From contig CM034406.1 of assembly GCA_019925095.2 (NCBI GenBank), positions 17,174,388 to 17,238,387 on the forward strand: a stretch of DNA of 64,000 nucleotides. Reading direction: 5' to 3'. The stretch comes from Dendrolimus kikuchii. Taxonomy: Eukaryota; Arthropoda; Insecta; Lepidoptera; Lasiocampidae. Position numbers and translations under genes: made by a program. Each line of letters opens with the position of its first letter. The first letter of the stretch is position 1. Below, piece by piece: positions 43,101 through 47,291 of the stretch. Below the pieces are notes generated by a model. The model saw only the letters and a program-made list of their open reading frames with translations. It ran no database searches and had not been told where the DNA came from.

Positions 43101-43602
43101 AGGTAATTCAGTCCACGCGGCCGGACGGACATGTTGCATCTGTGCAATATAAAGCAATGGCCCGATGAAGGGACGAGGCAGTCGATCGATAACCACGAGC
43201 GAAGCAAGACTGCGCGTTTTATGGAATTACGACCTTCTACATTACGTTTGGACTTGTTGTGTTCGGTTATATTTGTACCTGTGTTATACGTGTTTGTATA
43301 GTTCTAATAAACTCTATAGTAATTCCAACGGTATTTTAATTCGAGTCTCGCGACTCGTAACAATAGGTAAATATAATTTTAAATTAAGGTTGTAGAATAC
43401 TAATATTTGTTGGTGTTGTGATTGGTTTATTAGTATCAAGTGTTATTACTCACAGATGTACGTAGGCATCGGTCCTTCTGTCATTGGGATAGTGGTGACG
43501 TGGTTCACAGTATCCGCGTGGTCCACTGCTATATGGCCGGACATTTCCCACGATCCAGATTGGGCCAATGTTAGTATTTTCAATAGAAATATAACTACGT
43601 AA
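10116..43602 (+). CDS. SLC13/INDY-like transporter, divergent copy
   Basis: Plus-strand split gene of the SLC13 family, plasma-membrane Na+-coupled di/tricarboxylate or sulfate carriers. Exons by GT-AG and phase: 10116-10245, 10471-10611, 11782-11909, 15327-15441, 16334-16401, 17015-17079, 18315-18379, 20153-20292, 22498-22612, 25902-26005, 33914-34012, 39444-39676, 41319-41456, 43456-43602 (TAA). They total 1688 nt, about 562 residues; the family has about 550-600. The phases agree at every junction but one: 22612 ends in phase 0 while 25902 needs two bases, so a short exon is missing there. The initiator exon is also unseen, since exon one opens mid-codon. Recognisable blocks are FRNYWRLLIILITPL, MLIVAIEHSNIHRRMALK, LSMWVSNVLACGIMMPIV, TEFASNSTVVYCMLPSIA and GAPINALVCAYMH. 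The family usually has SNTA, GTGPNL and PVATPPNA at the matching substrate and Na+ sites; here they read SNVL, GSQANQ and LVTGAPINA. Transport activity is therefore doubtful. Confidence 0.82.
10770..11110. repeat. Decayed interspersed repeat
   Basis: It contains CACGAGGGTTTCTGGCCCAA and ACTGTGGCGTTC, like the element at 39760. It also holds CGTAGTATCATCCATAGTAG, a near match to the 30-bp tandem motif at 23920. No coding content is visible. Confidence 0.4.
11935..12570 (+). mobile_element. Non-LTR retrotransposon 3' tail (unclassified)
   Basis: It includes AGGGAGAAAAAGCGGCAAGA, a phrase common in insect LINE 3' ends, then CTACGGACTCGAGTTCCGTA and GTTACATGCTGGTGTTGTGA. The 12310-12570 part recurs inverted at 40510-40790. 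There is no intact frame. Confidence 0.5.
12902..14558 (+). mobile_element. Tc1-like DNA transposon with long inverted repeats
   Basis: Outer ends AACTGACGGACTCAT and ATGAGTCCGTCAGTG are inverted and flanked by TA on both sides (12900-12901 and 14559-14560), the Tc1/mariner target duplication. The inverted repeats run about 315 bp each (12902-13218 and 14241-14558), ending at CCCTTATTACGG / CCGTAATAAGGG, far longer than the usual tens of bases. The element is 1657 bp and carries a broken transposase. It sits in intron 3 of the plus-strand SLC13 gene. Confidence 0.88.
13236..14278 (+). pseudogene. Tc1-like transposase, broken
   Basis: The frame opens at MDTSSEQAAQIVAL with a helix-turn-helix region (GRNLNLNLSTVSRIYRRF), then VLFTDECR, LMQDNARPHAA and SPDLNPIEHVWDNLKR, the three catalytic acidic positions of a DD34E transposase. 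All three catalytic residues are still present. The frame has in-frame TGA stops at about 13527 and 13738 and a frameshift near 14140; the last part (TALSEEWDNIPQDLL) is in another frame and ends at 14278. Both TGAs sit where Arg is plausible (CGA to TGA), consistent with CpG decay. Confidence 0.85.
14597..14968 (+). mobile_element. Family B: RTE-type LINE 3' tail
   Basis: Reference copy of family B. It encodes the C-terminus of an RTE-like reverse-transcriptase ORF (GMLRWFGHVERM, SRGRPRHTFHDQIDRVL, ending AYPARELA then TGA at 14939-14941) and terminates in a short (ATGT)n run. RTE elements typically end in such microsatellites and lack poly(A). All copies here are 5'-truncated, so none can move by itself. 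Confidence 0.82.
15462..15660 (+). mobile_element. Helitron-like 5' fragment
   Basis: TATTATAAATGGGAAAGTGA and TTTTTATCCCGGAAAATGGG match the start of the element at 60448. It lies 20 bp after SLC13 exon 15327-15441. No 3' hairpin end is visible, so it is truncated or decayed. Confidence 0.45.
15793..16238. mobile_element. MITE-3, interrupted by MITE-2
   Basis: The left end AGGGGGAGTCCATTAACTAC and CGTGAGGCG are mirrored by CGCCTCACGTA near 16060 and AATTAATGGACGCCACCTTA at 16219-16240. It has terminal inverted repeats, no frame, and C-rich blocks (runs of 7 and 13 C). A second MITE (16080-16214) splits its right end. Confidence 0.7.
16080..16214. mobile_element. MITE-2 hairpin element
   Basis: About 40-bp inverted ends: GTGCGCAGAAGGTTTGCCGA with CATCGGCAAACCTGCGCAC, continuing through TGATCACCCCTGCCG. 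Related copies lie at 43850-43985 and 45943-46140. No coding capacity. Confidence 0.82.
16470..16760 (-). mobile_element. Family A SINE-like element
   Basis: Reverse copy: TTATTGCAGGAGTACAGCAG to GCAGGAAATTGTATTCT. It lies between SLC13 exons 16334-16401 and 17015-17079. Confidence 0.8.
17150..17524. mobile_element. Candidate solo LTR
   Basis: It begins TGTGGCGACGTT and ends AACGGTGACACA, imperfect inverted termini of the TG...CA type. It has a GC-rich middle and AATAAATAAA near the 3' side (17418). I found no matching partner LTR, internal region or clear target duplication, so the call is tentative. Confidence 0.42.
17585..17838. mobile_element. MITE-1 copy
   Basis: Inverted ends CTATTAGTAGCTCACAACG and CGTTGTGAGTCTCTGATGGA flank about 210 bp containing GACATCATCATTTTCGATCA. 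Copies at 39171-39402 (inverted) and 55905-56146 share the ends GTTCCATTAG / CTAATGGAAC. Non-coding. Confidence 0.75.
17939..18123. mobile_element. MITE-5 copy
   Basis: Inverted ends GATGTCCCTGATCCATCTGG and CCCAGATCGATCAGGGACATC, followed inward by ATAATGTTAGT / ACTAACATTA. About 185 bp, no frame. A decayed relative may lie at 55750-55880. Confidence 0.65.
18181..18290 (+). mobile_element. Family A 3' fragment
   Basis: GAGAGCAGCAGCGCATTTGT to CTCCTGCAATAAAAAAA; 5'-truncated. It ends 25 bp before SLC13 exon 18315-18379. Confidence 0.78.
18424..18618 (+). mobile_element. Family B RTE tail
   Basis: Starts at ACGACACACCTTCCATGATC and ends CTGGCGTGAAGCTATGTATG. Heavily 5'-truncated, immediately downstream of SLC13 exon 18315-18379. 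Frame end is intact (NPARELA stop). Confidence 0.78.
18855..18925 (+). mobile_element. Family A 5' fragment, diverged
   Basis: CCGTGCAGCTACGGAGAAAA and GGCCGAGCGGCCTGTC match the first 70 bp of family A; the rest is absent. Confidence 0.5.
19465..19715 (+). mobile_element. Family A copy, strongly diverged
   Basis: CCCACAGCCAGTTGGCCTGC, ATATGCCGCCATAACC and GTTCCGGCACCAGTAGCCAGG follow the family A order; the tail reads GTAACAAAAAAAG. An old or separate subfamily. Confidence 0.6.
19780..19935 (-). mobile_element. Helitron-like 3' end (CTAGT type)
   Basis: On plus it reads ACTAGTGGCCGCCCGTGGTC then CACAGATTTCGCCAAGGCAA. It is inverted relative to similar stretches at 60130-60447 and 62457-62775. 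Non-coding; class inferred from the CTAGT end preceded by a small hairpin. Confidence 0.45.
20357..20592 (+). mobile_element. Family A copy, diverged
   Basis: AACGGAAAAATAATACTAATTC and CCCACAGCCAGGTGGTACGG; ends GGGCTTCAGCAAAAAAAATC. It begins about 65 bp after SLC13 exon 20153-20292. Confidence 0.65.
20512..21080. repeat. Tandem duplication, about 282 bp x 2
   Basis: 20512-20795 and 20796-21080 are near-identical. Each runs from CACCTCTGGTAT through CAGCAAAAAAAATCC and CTGGTTCGTATCCGGCATGA to the AACTCGACGGCAGC region. The duplicated unit starts inside a family A copy, so the duplication is younger than that insertion. Confidence 0.85.
21519..22006. mobile_element. Solo LTR of family L
   Basis: TGGTGCGGCGGCGCTGGG ... 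GGCGGTACCA, flanked by a perfect 5-bp duplication CTTTG (21514-21518 and 22007-22011). It matches the LTRs of the element at 34171-38831, so it was left by LTR-LTR recombination. Intronic in the SLC13 gene. Confidence 0.88.
23061..23275 (+). mobile_element. tRNA-derived SINE
   Basis: The head looks like a tRNA: GTGGTTGAGCGGG matches an internal A box and GGGTTCGATTCCTGG a B box, about 50 bp apart. The stem partners GCCTCTG / CAGAGGC are also present. It is followed by a tRNA-unrelated body and an A-rich end (TTTAAAAAAAACGG). Not a functional tRNA, since no proper cloverleaf forms. Confidence 0.7.
23505..23710 (-). mobile_element. R1-type LINE 3' end, 5'-truncated
   Basis: On minus it contains AGTGGGTATCCCAAACCGTG, TGGCAATAGCATCC and AGGCGAATCCCACAAACC, and ends GGTTTTCCCTTGGTAAAAAA. 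The order equals the 3' UTR of the full LINE. Third independent copy of this LINE group in the SLC13 gene region. Confidence 0.75.
23729..24243. mobile_element. Non-autonomous DNA transposon with 3 x 30-bp core
   Basis: Inverted ends GCCGTGCACAGATTTGCGAA and TTCGCAAATCTGTATACGGC, about 515 bp. The centre holds three copies of a 30-bp unit (CTCTGACGTAGTATCCATAG...) at 23915-24005. GC-rich inside; no convincing frame. Confidence 0.75.
24321..24580 (-). pseudogene. RTE-type LINE fragment, C-terminal
   Basis: Minus-strand peptide with GVKQRTWGDQS, SPKYRWKDRLEADL and DRGKWRSLLSEVKTHF then stop: the end of an RTE-like reverse-transcriptase ORF, a lineage distinct from family B. Truncated. Confidence 0.7.
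24585..24830 (+). pseudogene. RTE-type LINE fragment, RT C-terminal region
   Basis: Plus peptide LLSRKAKICVYKTVIRPILM followed in another frame by NQLLVTEMKVLRKILGP. Known RTE/BovB-type ORFs have this order. It lies head-to-head with the minus fragment at 24321, so one copy was probably rearranged during insertion. Confidence 0.65.
24957..25162 (+). mobile_element. Family B RTE tail
   Basis: ACACCTTCCATGATCAAATT to the ELA stop at about 25134, then (ATGT)n. 5'-truncated at nearly the same point as the copy at 18424. Confidence 0.8.
25236..25745 (+). mobile_element. Family C interspersed repeat
   Basis: CTAAGACTCAAGCTCCAGGG, CCGTCTGCCCATTTTTCCAT, GTCCTACACTGGCCGGGGCT and ATTTTTATGGCCCGTGG; ends next to a (TA)n run. 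A 570-bp relative is at 53128-53700 and a short inverted piece at 56275-56375. No long frame; probably a LINE 3' UTR, class unknown. Confidence 0.65.
26186..26490 (+). mobile_element. Family A, near full length
   Basis: CCGTGCAAGAATGGAGAAAG to GAACTCATGCAATAAAAAAA. It lies 180 bp after SLC13 exon 25902-26005 and 120 bp before the R1-clade LINE. Confidence 0.8.
26610..27498 (+). promoter_or_regulatory. LINE 5' UTR / presumed internal promoter
   Basis: GC-rich leader with T11 at 26790-26801 followed by C-rich and G-rich blocks (CCCCCCCAGGGGGTGCCCCCC) able to fold. Non-LTR elements carry their promoter here; no specific initiator is identified. Confidence 0.5.
27499..30069 (+). CDS. LINE ORF1, gag-like RNA-binding protein
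   Basis: 856 residues. N-terminal Ser/Arg-rich tract (about residues 60-150), a heptad-like coiled-coil candidate at 316-348 (KLEAANRRLEAEVKEM), a Pro-rich run (PKPPPPPPPPPS, about 357-369), and three cysteine knuckles starting at residues 702 (CWRC..GHVACTC), 725 (CYRCGQPGHLAATC) and 744 (CSIC..GHWMC). Three such knuckles are usual in R1-clade ORF1 proteins, which coat the element RNA. The last 80 residues are Arg-rich and unusual. A second frame (29841-30029, KKRKGPRQAAANT...PPPPPSP) ends 14 bp before ORF2, so a one-base indel near 29830-29870 may have switched the C-terminus. Confidence 0.85.
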   Translation: MQAQEQEKLPQVGRSSATKKKGGKSHADADTCGKASCSPSYSGGGTSLRSNTWTLSKQKMPEMGGEVVFSRSSSRISGRTSAASGAISGTRSGALSGAVDESDSNLSMFSIRSRSRSDSRSQSRSPTLSRSESGPGIRTEPEAGPSHPSSSRVQKKRKRPVPYQGPKNFPQSSGDETVASKSLRRVSPPTSVGLTAESASLARAKEAVAQTSRVIDLELDHEESTVKLIKTAEQERIARRAPELLGRSGSVTVTDEAGARTAQAIETDVKNALGVIRHVAKVPRGLKGTFMKSLNDSVSILSDAFEVLRGRTESDEIRKLEAANRRLEAEVKEMRKEMASLRAEIARPRLVPTSRSSPKPPPPPPPPPSISVVGERFKDQDELLRHLTLSLGKMMDAKLAALDDRLLPERRVRPPLAVDLRRADTDTQPSPAPGRSQANRPPEEFPPLPAKRKRGGGEDKNSATSTPATKGPSRANKVAPQPSPLAEGWSVVARKAKKKPPTKQNDAAKPQVRPKPTTSKAKQDPRMRVPNTTAVILTLLPAAVEKGATYADMMQLAKANIKLGELGIAGVKLKTARTGARMLLLPGKDSGEKADALAARLKDVLPEDAVKVSRPERCFNVRVSGLDDYTTPEEVVAAVARVTDVAAGRINSSVMRLGPDRLGYVILACPVAAAIKLKERKRVMVGWASADVKILQSRSERCWRCLVVGHVACTCSSPVDRSKDCYRCGQPGHLAATCQNTPHCSICSAAGRAAGHWMCRGVPAARKSEGPPPLLGPPVIRWTNKKEKETKRRRQTKVNGRRKEKVPDRQRQIHLSHRNRSPNHDRCRRRRRHQCPGPLGWKNKSSFSNGYPSGPG
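30044..33208 (+). CDS. LINE ORF2: endonuclease-reverse transcriptase
   Basis: 1054 residues. An apurinic-type endonuclease occupies about 1-215 with E36 (AEPYY), GDFNAK (D124, N126) and SDHRY (D200, H201), all catalytic positions intact. The reverse transcriptase follows (about 440-720): SAYRPIVLL, VSLDIANAFN (D580), GVPQGSVLGPLLW and CYADD (Y668, D670, D671). A C-terminal CHHC...H...C knuckle (about 955-973) is typical of the R1 clade. The protein nicks target DNA and primes cDNA synthesis from the nick. The start ATG at 30044 overlaps the ORF1 end by 26 bp in the next frame, so translation needs reinitiation or frameshifting. No lesion seen. Confidence 0.93.
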   Translation: MAILVVQGNLNHCATAQDLLMQSMAQWGIQFAVVAEPYYVPPRSDWAGDLDGLVAIIVRTAAACPPLAGVVRGRGYVAATIGEIVVVGGYFSPNRRLADFEGWIEEVGTVVARSRPRPVLVLGDFNAKAVAWGSPSTCARGEALEEWAIEKGLVVLNRGSVHTCVRQQGGSIVDVTFASPELARRVRDWRVVTGVETLSDHRYIRFNVSARNPDPPSRESPVGDCPRWALQKLNREAFREALIVATWASGPEVNPPDVNVEQEAENLRSLVTDICDAAMPRRGRFQPFRKVYWWNPVLEGLRRACNSARRQYTRHRRRRRRAADAATVEAQLYEGYRSARRTLRIEIRNAKNVAWGELLDSLNQDPWGRPFKMARNKLRAWAPPLTESLPRDVVLDVVGALFPSRAEHMPPAMAPPEAEPSVDRDPVPTVDRVELGVAMLRLKAKNAAPGLDGIPGRAWVLSYDALEPRLMRLFGACLEQGQFPQRWKTGKLVLLRKEGRPADSPSAYRPIVLLDEVGKLLERIIVDRLVQHLSTTGPDLADNQFGFRTGRSTIDAIMRLKGLAEEAVSRGEVLLAVSLDIANAFNSLPWPCIMEALRYFGVPTYLRRIVGAYLNSRAVIYPVHEGWNRRAMVCGVPQGSVLGPLLWNIAYDWTLRCRVLPGVSVVCYADDTLIAARGRTHRQACLLGTAGVSTIVGRIRRLGLEVALQKTEAVMFHGPRNRPPPDSCITVGGIRIGIGGTMKYLGLVLDSRWDFSAHFRQLLPRLKGAAGALSRLLPNIGGPNTTCRKLFEGIVRSMALYGAPVWSNRLTAKNAALLRQAQRILAVRAIRGYRTVSFEVASLLAGSPPWDLEARVLASLYVWRKEALARGTRPAPRETEACRSELRQVAMGVWEDRLRRPSAGPATIEAVRPVLQEWIGRSHGTLTFRLTQVLTGHGCFGRYLCRLGREATSGCHHCDTGDEDTALHTLQDCPAWTEQRRELVAHTGFDTSLPAVVRTMVGSSTGWDAVSSFCEQVMFAKEEAERERERNSLLRSRQRRTRRRRRSDSDLRPP
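33209..33674 (+). other. LINE 3' UTR and poly(A)
   Basis: Contains CTCTTCCCGTGGGGCG, TTTTAGTGGGTATCCCTAAC and CTGGCGAATCCCACACA, ending CGGATTTCCCCTGGAT and A10. The conserved modules recur in the fragments at 9170, 9400 and 23505 and are probably recognised by the element's own RT. Confidence 0.75.
33675..33842 (+). mobile_element. Family A 3' half, fused to the LINE tail
   Basis: Begins mid-element (CCATAACAACCTTGAGTTGT) directly after the LINE poly(A) and runs to CGTGCAAAAAAAAAAA. The first half of family A is not found on the other side of the LINE. Confidence 0.78.
34171..34652 (-). repeat. LTR (3' LTR by element orientation)
   Basis: Plus reads AGGTGCGGCGGCGCTGGGTT ... GGCGGTACCA. The first bases differ from the other LTR (TATTGAGG in place of TGG), making this end about 5 bp longer or mutated. 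Otherwise it is about 95 percent alike by eye. Confidence 0.85.
35320..35850. repeat. Degenerate 47-bp array with GGGACC...GGTCC units
   Basis: About eleven units spaced 40-53 bp (starts near 35363, 35408, 35458, 35504, 35551, 35604, 35644, 35691, 35737, 35785, 35831). Each begins AGCGGGAGCGGGACC-like, then 10-14 AT-rich bases, then AAGGTCCAAAATAA. GGACC and GGTCC in one unit can pair as a small hairpin. Weaker GAGCG-spaced units extend left to about 34720. It lies in the 3' non-coding part of family L. Confidence 0.75.
36238..37998 (-). CDS. Family L gag/protease-like ORF
   Basis: 586 codons; the second Met (MSSTLNIDDNIEL, about 37950) may be the real start. The N-terminal 130 residues are helical and charged, as in gag proteins of BEL/Pao-type elements. 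A Ser/Thr-rich linker follows (about 130-280), then a C-terminal half without recognised domains. One segment, LKIRILLGSSSQYNIA, resembles the flap of a retroelement aspartic protease, but the usual DSG is GSS, so it would be inactive. There is no zinc knuckle and no RT. The long frame is still open, which suggests recent activity or selection. Function beyond this is unknown. Confidence 0.65.
   Translation of the reverse strand: MFFVLPNLNWIKFVINMSSTLNIDDNIELITLKARQDSLFEVLQLIYKKSLQAFDSTECLQCFQGYAATLDNIRTQFKDTANKYNEVLLMTVPGAVPDYEAMIPFEELFCKIKAIIRRVESKNMSVDCNNVINGRPTALQSPVAVSSTSMQTLQFSAQPDPYIPQTFLTNADLSFSSVPSSLNNSQVFSSRNETIPTSMASYSHDVESGDRTAFHIPASTLAVPSKSLSFSAQPTCDIHSLPKSLVASATPASNDVANPHHSSCNVSGTSENNEISSVDNSDDDNNATHDCQDVYYRATLSPITYKSLLRPISSFRLISRHCGFKSNDYKLPQNTLLIKGKYNISFEDIADIRLSRFSNAHPLAYTMFNAPALFKYSLFPRFLSLNTVYNNFNILSPASRTVLGNAISSPAIFKIRHESFINYYTFVQVRLTILLWPLWDPKTNTASLLKIEYYHLHDNYHRKICINKIFSSALIYYIHRPIILVQNKTSLKIRILLGSSSQYNIALCSNDVLHSFYNLNTSNNVIMKKYSIDIGLRVIPGHHRVFKYNSCFKPIRVNLNFSLRQIPLSHSPSSDVFTRIEGCIFY
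38351..38368 (-). promoter_or_regulatory. Primer-binding site, tRNA-Tyr type
   Basis: Minus reads TGGTCCTTCGAGCCGGAT, two bases inside the 5' LTR. It is complementary to a 3' end ...CCGGCTCGAAGGA plus CCA, which is how I remember eukaryotic tRNA-Tyr ending. Confidence 0.75.
38371..38831 (-). repeat. LTR (5' LTR by element orientation)
   Basis: Plus reads TGGTGCGGCGGCGCTGGG ... GGCGGTACCA, the same ends as the solo LTR at 21519. It should carry the promoter for the minus-strand transcript. Confidence 0.87.
38915..38990 (-). mobile_element. Family A fragment
   Basis: ACTAATGCCGGAACACAACT through GTGGTAGCCATCCAGACTGG; about 70 bp only. Confidence 0.6.
39171..39402. mobile_element. MITE-1 copy, inverted
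   Basis: CGTTCCATTAGGGACTCACA ... TGTGAGCTACTAATGGAACG. It ends 42 bp before SLC13 exon 39444-39676. Confidence 0.82.
39718..40135. mobile_element. Decayed Helitron-like element
   Basis: Starts ACTAGCTACACCCGGCATGC (an inverted CTAG-type end) and contains GGGCCAAAAAACCTCGCGGG, like 10780. Immediately downstream of SLC13 exon 39444-39676. Confidence 0.4.
40500..40800 (-). mobile_element. LINE 3'-tail repeat, inverted partner of 12310
   Basis: CACTGCACATGCACTTCCTC through CGGAACTGGAGTCCGTAGAG matches 12310-12570 in reverse. Confidence 0.6.
41615..41734 (+). mobile_element. Family B RTE tail with target duplication
   Basis: Only 120 bp (GCATGACAAGAGTTATGAAT to ATGTATGT). An 8-bp duplication ATTCTGTT flanks it (41607-41614 and 41735-41742). 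Confidence 0.82.
41843..42180 (-). mobile_element. Family B RTE tail, inverted, with target duplication
   Basis: Reverse copy from CATACATACATAACTTCACG to CCCCGACACTCTCT, flanked by TCAAAACATATA (41831-41842 and 42181-42192). The minus frame is open for 105 codons to the ARELA stop. Confidence 0.85.
42880..43362 (+). mobile_element. Candidate solo LTR
   Basis: Ends TGTTAC ... GTAACA, with CAATATAAAGC at 43146 (TATA-like) and TAATAAAC at 43304 (poly(A)-like). No second copy or target duplication seen. Confidence 0.4.
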
Positions 43603-43849
43603 TTGACCACGGAAACAGAAGAACACTACGTATGAGAATAGGCCAATAAAAAATATCAATTCGTCGCATTCCACGTACAAAGAAAAACCTCTACAGAAGC
43701 TCTATGAAACGATAACATTAATCATATATAATAATAGTATCTAATAATAAAAATATAATTTTATTAAGATTTTCATTTCTTGACTGATATGGACAGAAAA
43801 CATATTATTTTAAATAATAAAACGTTAAAAAAGTAGCATCATATAAGTC

Positions 43850-43985
43850 GTGCGCAGGAGGTTTGCCGATGGTCGCCCCTCCCGCTCCCTACGACTAGGA
43901 CCGGGGCTAGTCTAAGTAGTACTATGAACTAGACGACCACGGGTCGCGGTTGTGGGAGGCGGGAGGGGTTGTCATTGGCAAACCT
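43850..43985. mobile_element. MITE-2 copy
   Basis: GTGCGCAGGAGGTTTGCCGA ... GTCATTGGCAAACCT; inner CGCCCCTCCCGC / GCGGGAGGGG-type pairing. 250 bp downstream of the SLC13 stop. Confidence 0.8.
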
Positions 43986-44159
43986 ATTTATTTTCGATAG
44001 TTCTACTATGCCATGTATACCTTATTACGTAATACAAAGTAGATTAATAAAAAAAGAACAAAAACAAAACCAACTTCAGAGTAACTAAAAAGCAAAAAAT
44101 AATTATTTTACTATGCACCGACTTCAAGATGTTGCAGAAAATATGTTATATTATAGCAT

Positions 44160-44467
44160 CTATAATTCTATACATATAAAACTGTAAAGGTTGAATTTCT
44201 GTCCAATGAAAAGAAATGCTAAAAATCGGGTCAGGGGGATGTAAGAAGGAAAATAGAACTAATTTAGAATTTTTTAAAATTTTTTGTTACTCTGTTTGTA
44301 CAGGCTAATCTCCGAAACGACTGGACCGATTTAAATGAAATTTTGTATGGTGGTAGCTTATATCCCTGGTCAACATATACGATACTTTTGATCCCGAAAA
44401 ATTAAAGAGTTCCCGTGGGATAGTTAAATAACTATTCCACGCGGACGAAGTCGCGGGCAGAAGCTAG
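44160..44467 (+). mobile_element. Non-autonomous Helitron
   Basis: Starts TCTATAATTCTATACATATA, contains GAAACGACTGGACCGATTTA, and ends in a GC hairpin (ACGCGGACGAAGTCGCGGG) shortly before CTAGTA. This is the expected TC...CTAG structure without terminal inverted repeats. Confidence 0.6.
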
Positions 44468-44490
44468 TATATAATATATATATAATTATA

Positions 44491-44600
44491 TAACAAGAGT
44501 TATGAATGTCAGAGGCAAGTGAGGTGTGTAAGAATAAGCCTAAATGGCACTCTGTTGTTCGTGCCTACCCCGCAAGGGAACTGGCGTGAAGTTATGTGTG

Positions 44601-44690
<90 letters not shown>
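44491..44690 (+). mobile_element. Family B RTE tail grown into (TA)n
   Basis: AACAAGAGTTATGAATGTCA to GAAGTTATGTGTGTATGTG, followed by about 80 bp of pure TA (44607-44690). The microsatellite continues the element's own (ATGT)n end. Confidence 0.83.
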
Positions 44691-44693
<3 letters not shown>

Positions 44694-45209
44694 TACATTT
44701 TAATTAAGCAAATATTTGAATAGCTTTAGAAAAAAAAGTAACACGTACATGCTTATAATATTCGAGGATTGCTCTCCTTTTCCCTAGTATCTACTCCTGA
44801 CTTAATGACAATAGGACCACTTCAGGGGTATATTCTTTAGAATAAAAAAATGGTCCATAATGGACAAAGAAATCGCGTAACATCCAAAAAAGCCATTCAG
44901 ATGAATCGCTAACCTCCTCCTTTTGGACATCGGTTACAAAACGCCTGTGGTGCAAAAATGCAATGTAAATAAAAATACATTCAGTTTCATCATACTTTAT
45001 TACGTAACATCCGACACATTTTACTATTTACAATAATATTATGAGCATAAAACCATTCCACTGAGAATCACATACATATCATACACTTTATTGGAACCAT
45101 TATTAAACATTTGTGACAAAAAACAATCACAACCTTATGTTTTTGAACTGTTAATATTAACATTTTTGACACTCATTACTATTTTAAATTAAGCAGAGGC
45201 TGTATGGAC

Positions 45210-45312
45210 TAACGACCTTATTCATATTGAGTTAAAGTAAGTTTATAGGTTTTAAGAACCTTACAGAACCTACGAATTTACTTCTAATTCGACATGAATA
45301 AGACCGTTAGGC
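45210..45312. mobile_element. Small MITE
   Basis: CTAACGACCTTATTCATATT is mirrored by ACATGAATAAGACCGTTAG; about 100 bp, AT-rich loop. Confidence 0.6.
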
Positions 45313-45539
45313 TTTTGACTGTTATGTGTGTTAGCAATATAAAAATTGTCTATCTCAAATATGACGGTATGGTTGACACATTCCATAGAACGTAACTTGT
45401 AGCAATATTTTATACTTGACCTACGAATTAGACACTTTTTTAAATTACTATATAGACCACTATCTCGCGTAATTTCGTGAGGAGACATATTCTAAGATAG
45501 AGCATGCTTACCTAGAAGGTAATTAAAATTCATGAAAAA

Positions 45540-45675
45540 AATTCCAACGGGACTTGAACACGCCCACGGCGCCCGTTCTGCTATCACTATTTCATCAAAA
45601 TCGCCGGACACTCGTCTCGATTTCGCTATTCTGTTAATTCCAATGGCGTGCCCGTCGCAAGGCAGGCAGGCTCTA
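45540..45675 (-). mobile_element. tRNA-like SINE candidate
   Basis: Minus strand carries GTTCAAGTCCC, a good B box, with CAACGGG stem-like sequence after it. No clear A box or tail. Confidence 0.35.
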
Positions 45676-45942
45676 TTTTAATAATTTATAAGCGAAAACT
45701 CATTATGTGAATGTTTTAATTTGGTAGCTTTTCAATATTTATTTTGGATAACGTCGTTTCTGCTCATTTTCAAGATATTGTAGATTTAGTAAAATACGAA
45801 TTTTTGACACTGTCACAATGGGGTTGTACTTTGAATGTCTGCGCAACGCCACAAGACTGAAATAGCAGAATTGAGCCCCAAGTTCCACTCCTTTGCGGTG
45901 CGCATAATGAAGGTGGACTCAAAGCGCTTTGTGCGTGTAAGC

Positions 45943-46140
45943 CGCGCACAGTTTTGCCGATGACTACCTACTATTATTTTATTGTATTACTTACTATTAT
46001 TGTATAAACTTATGTAAAGTATATGCAATGATAAATTAAAATAAATTTATTGCAACAACTATTTATGTAATCTTTTTTGTCAACCCTACTGACCATCGAC
46101 GCGTGACATCGTGAGGCTATCGGCAAACCTTTTGTGCACG
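45943..46140. mobile_element. MITE-2 relative
   Basis: CGCGCACAGTTTTGCCGATG ... CTATCGGCAAACCTTTTGTG; the ends match MITE-2 but the centre is AT-rich and unrelated. Confidence 0.6.
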
Positions 46141-46149
46141 GGTAGTATA

Positions 46150-47290
46150 TAGGTGGTATGTCCACCATATAGCGGCGCCGCATGCCAGTGCCCCTGGTTC
46201 TCCGATGATGGAAGGGAGACAAAAGCTCCAATAAATACTCTCCAAAATTTATGCACTATAGAAATAAATTAATATTTCTTACTGTTTAAAAGTGACTTTA
46301 TAATTAAATTCACGATGTTTTTCTCTTTATTTACGTAATTTTCATGTACATTTTGTTATTTATATGACTTTTAAAGTTACGTACTAAGGGCATTAAGAGT
46401 AGTGAAAGATATGTGTAAGCTCGAGGCTCCTTTACCGGCTCTGCCACATCAAGGCAGAGACGATGACCCTCTTAGGTAGATATGTGTCAGCCATACCATC
46501 GTATTTCAGATAGACACTAGTACTTATTTTTTTCAAATAAATAAAGCTCTGACCTGATTTTTGAGTCCAGTCAATGTCCTATATCCATGAATAAGTTTCA
46601 TAATAATGTTCAAACAAAAGCCTCGGCAATATTGTAGATTTATGACAGACGCCAAACGAGAGTTCTTGTGGCCGCTCTAAAAGGCACATTTCACTAAACA
46701 GTTAGATTTTCAGCACATAAGCACAATTTTTCGATAGTGACAATTAATATTCTACAACATAAATAATTGTTCATTTTTAACCAATACTATACATTTTCTG
46801 AAAATGTAACTATATAGCAAAATAAGTTTATATAGCAAAATAAGTTCCCACCAGAACTCCTCTTTAGTACTTAAATAACTTTAATAGAGAAATTAATAAT
46901 TGCCATAAACGAAAAACGGCTCGAGTATAATATTATTCAAAAACATATAAAACATGAAATTAGGTTAAAATTCTTAAACAGCTTTCCGTTTTTAAGTACA
47001 AAATGACGATGGTAATAGAATTTAGGTTTAATTCACTATGAGACAATTATGCTAGGACCTTGAATTTAACTACAATATTAATTAGATAATTTGTACTTCA
47101 GAAATTGGTAACTTAGCAATTTTTACTGTTGGCAACAATTCTGTTTGTATTTGTGCATTATTTCTTGTCCCAAATCAATCACCAACTAATCTAACCGTAC
47201 TATCCGTTCATTTGCCTTTGGCCGTGGTTATTGAAATAAGCTCCATACGAGTAACCAATTTACTACCAATGATAAAGTAAAAGAATGTTT
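46150..47290. other. AT-rich spacer, nothing recognised
   Basis: No long frame, hairpin or tandem repeat noticed. Confidence 0.5.
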
Positions 47291-47291
47291 A

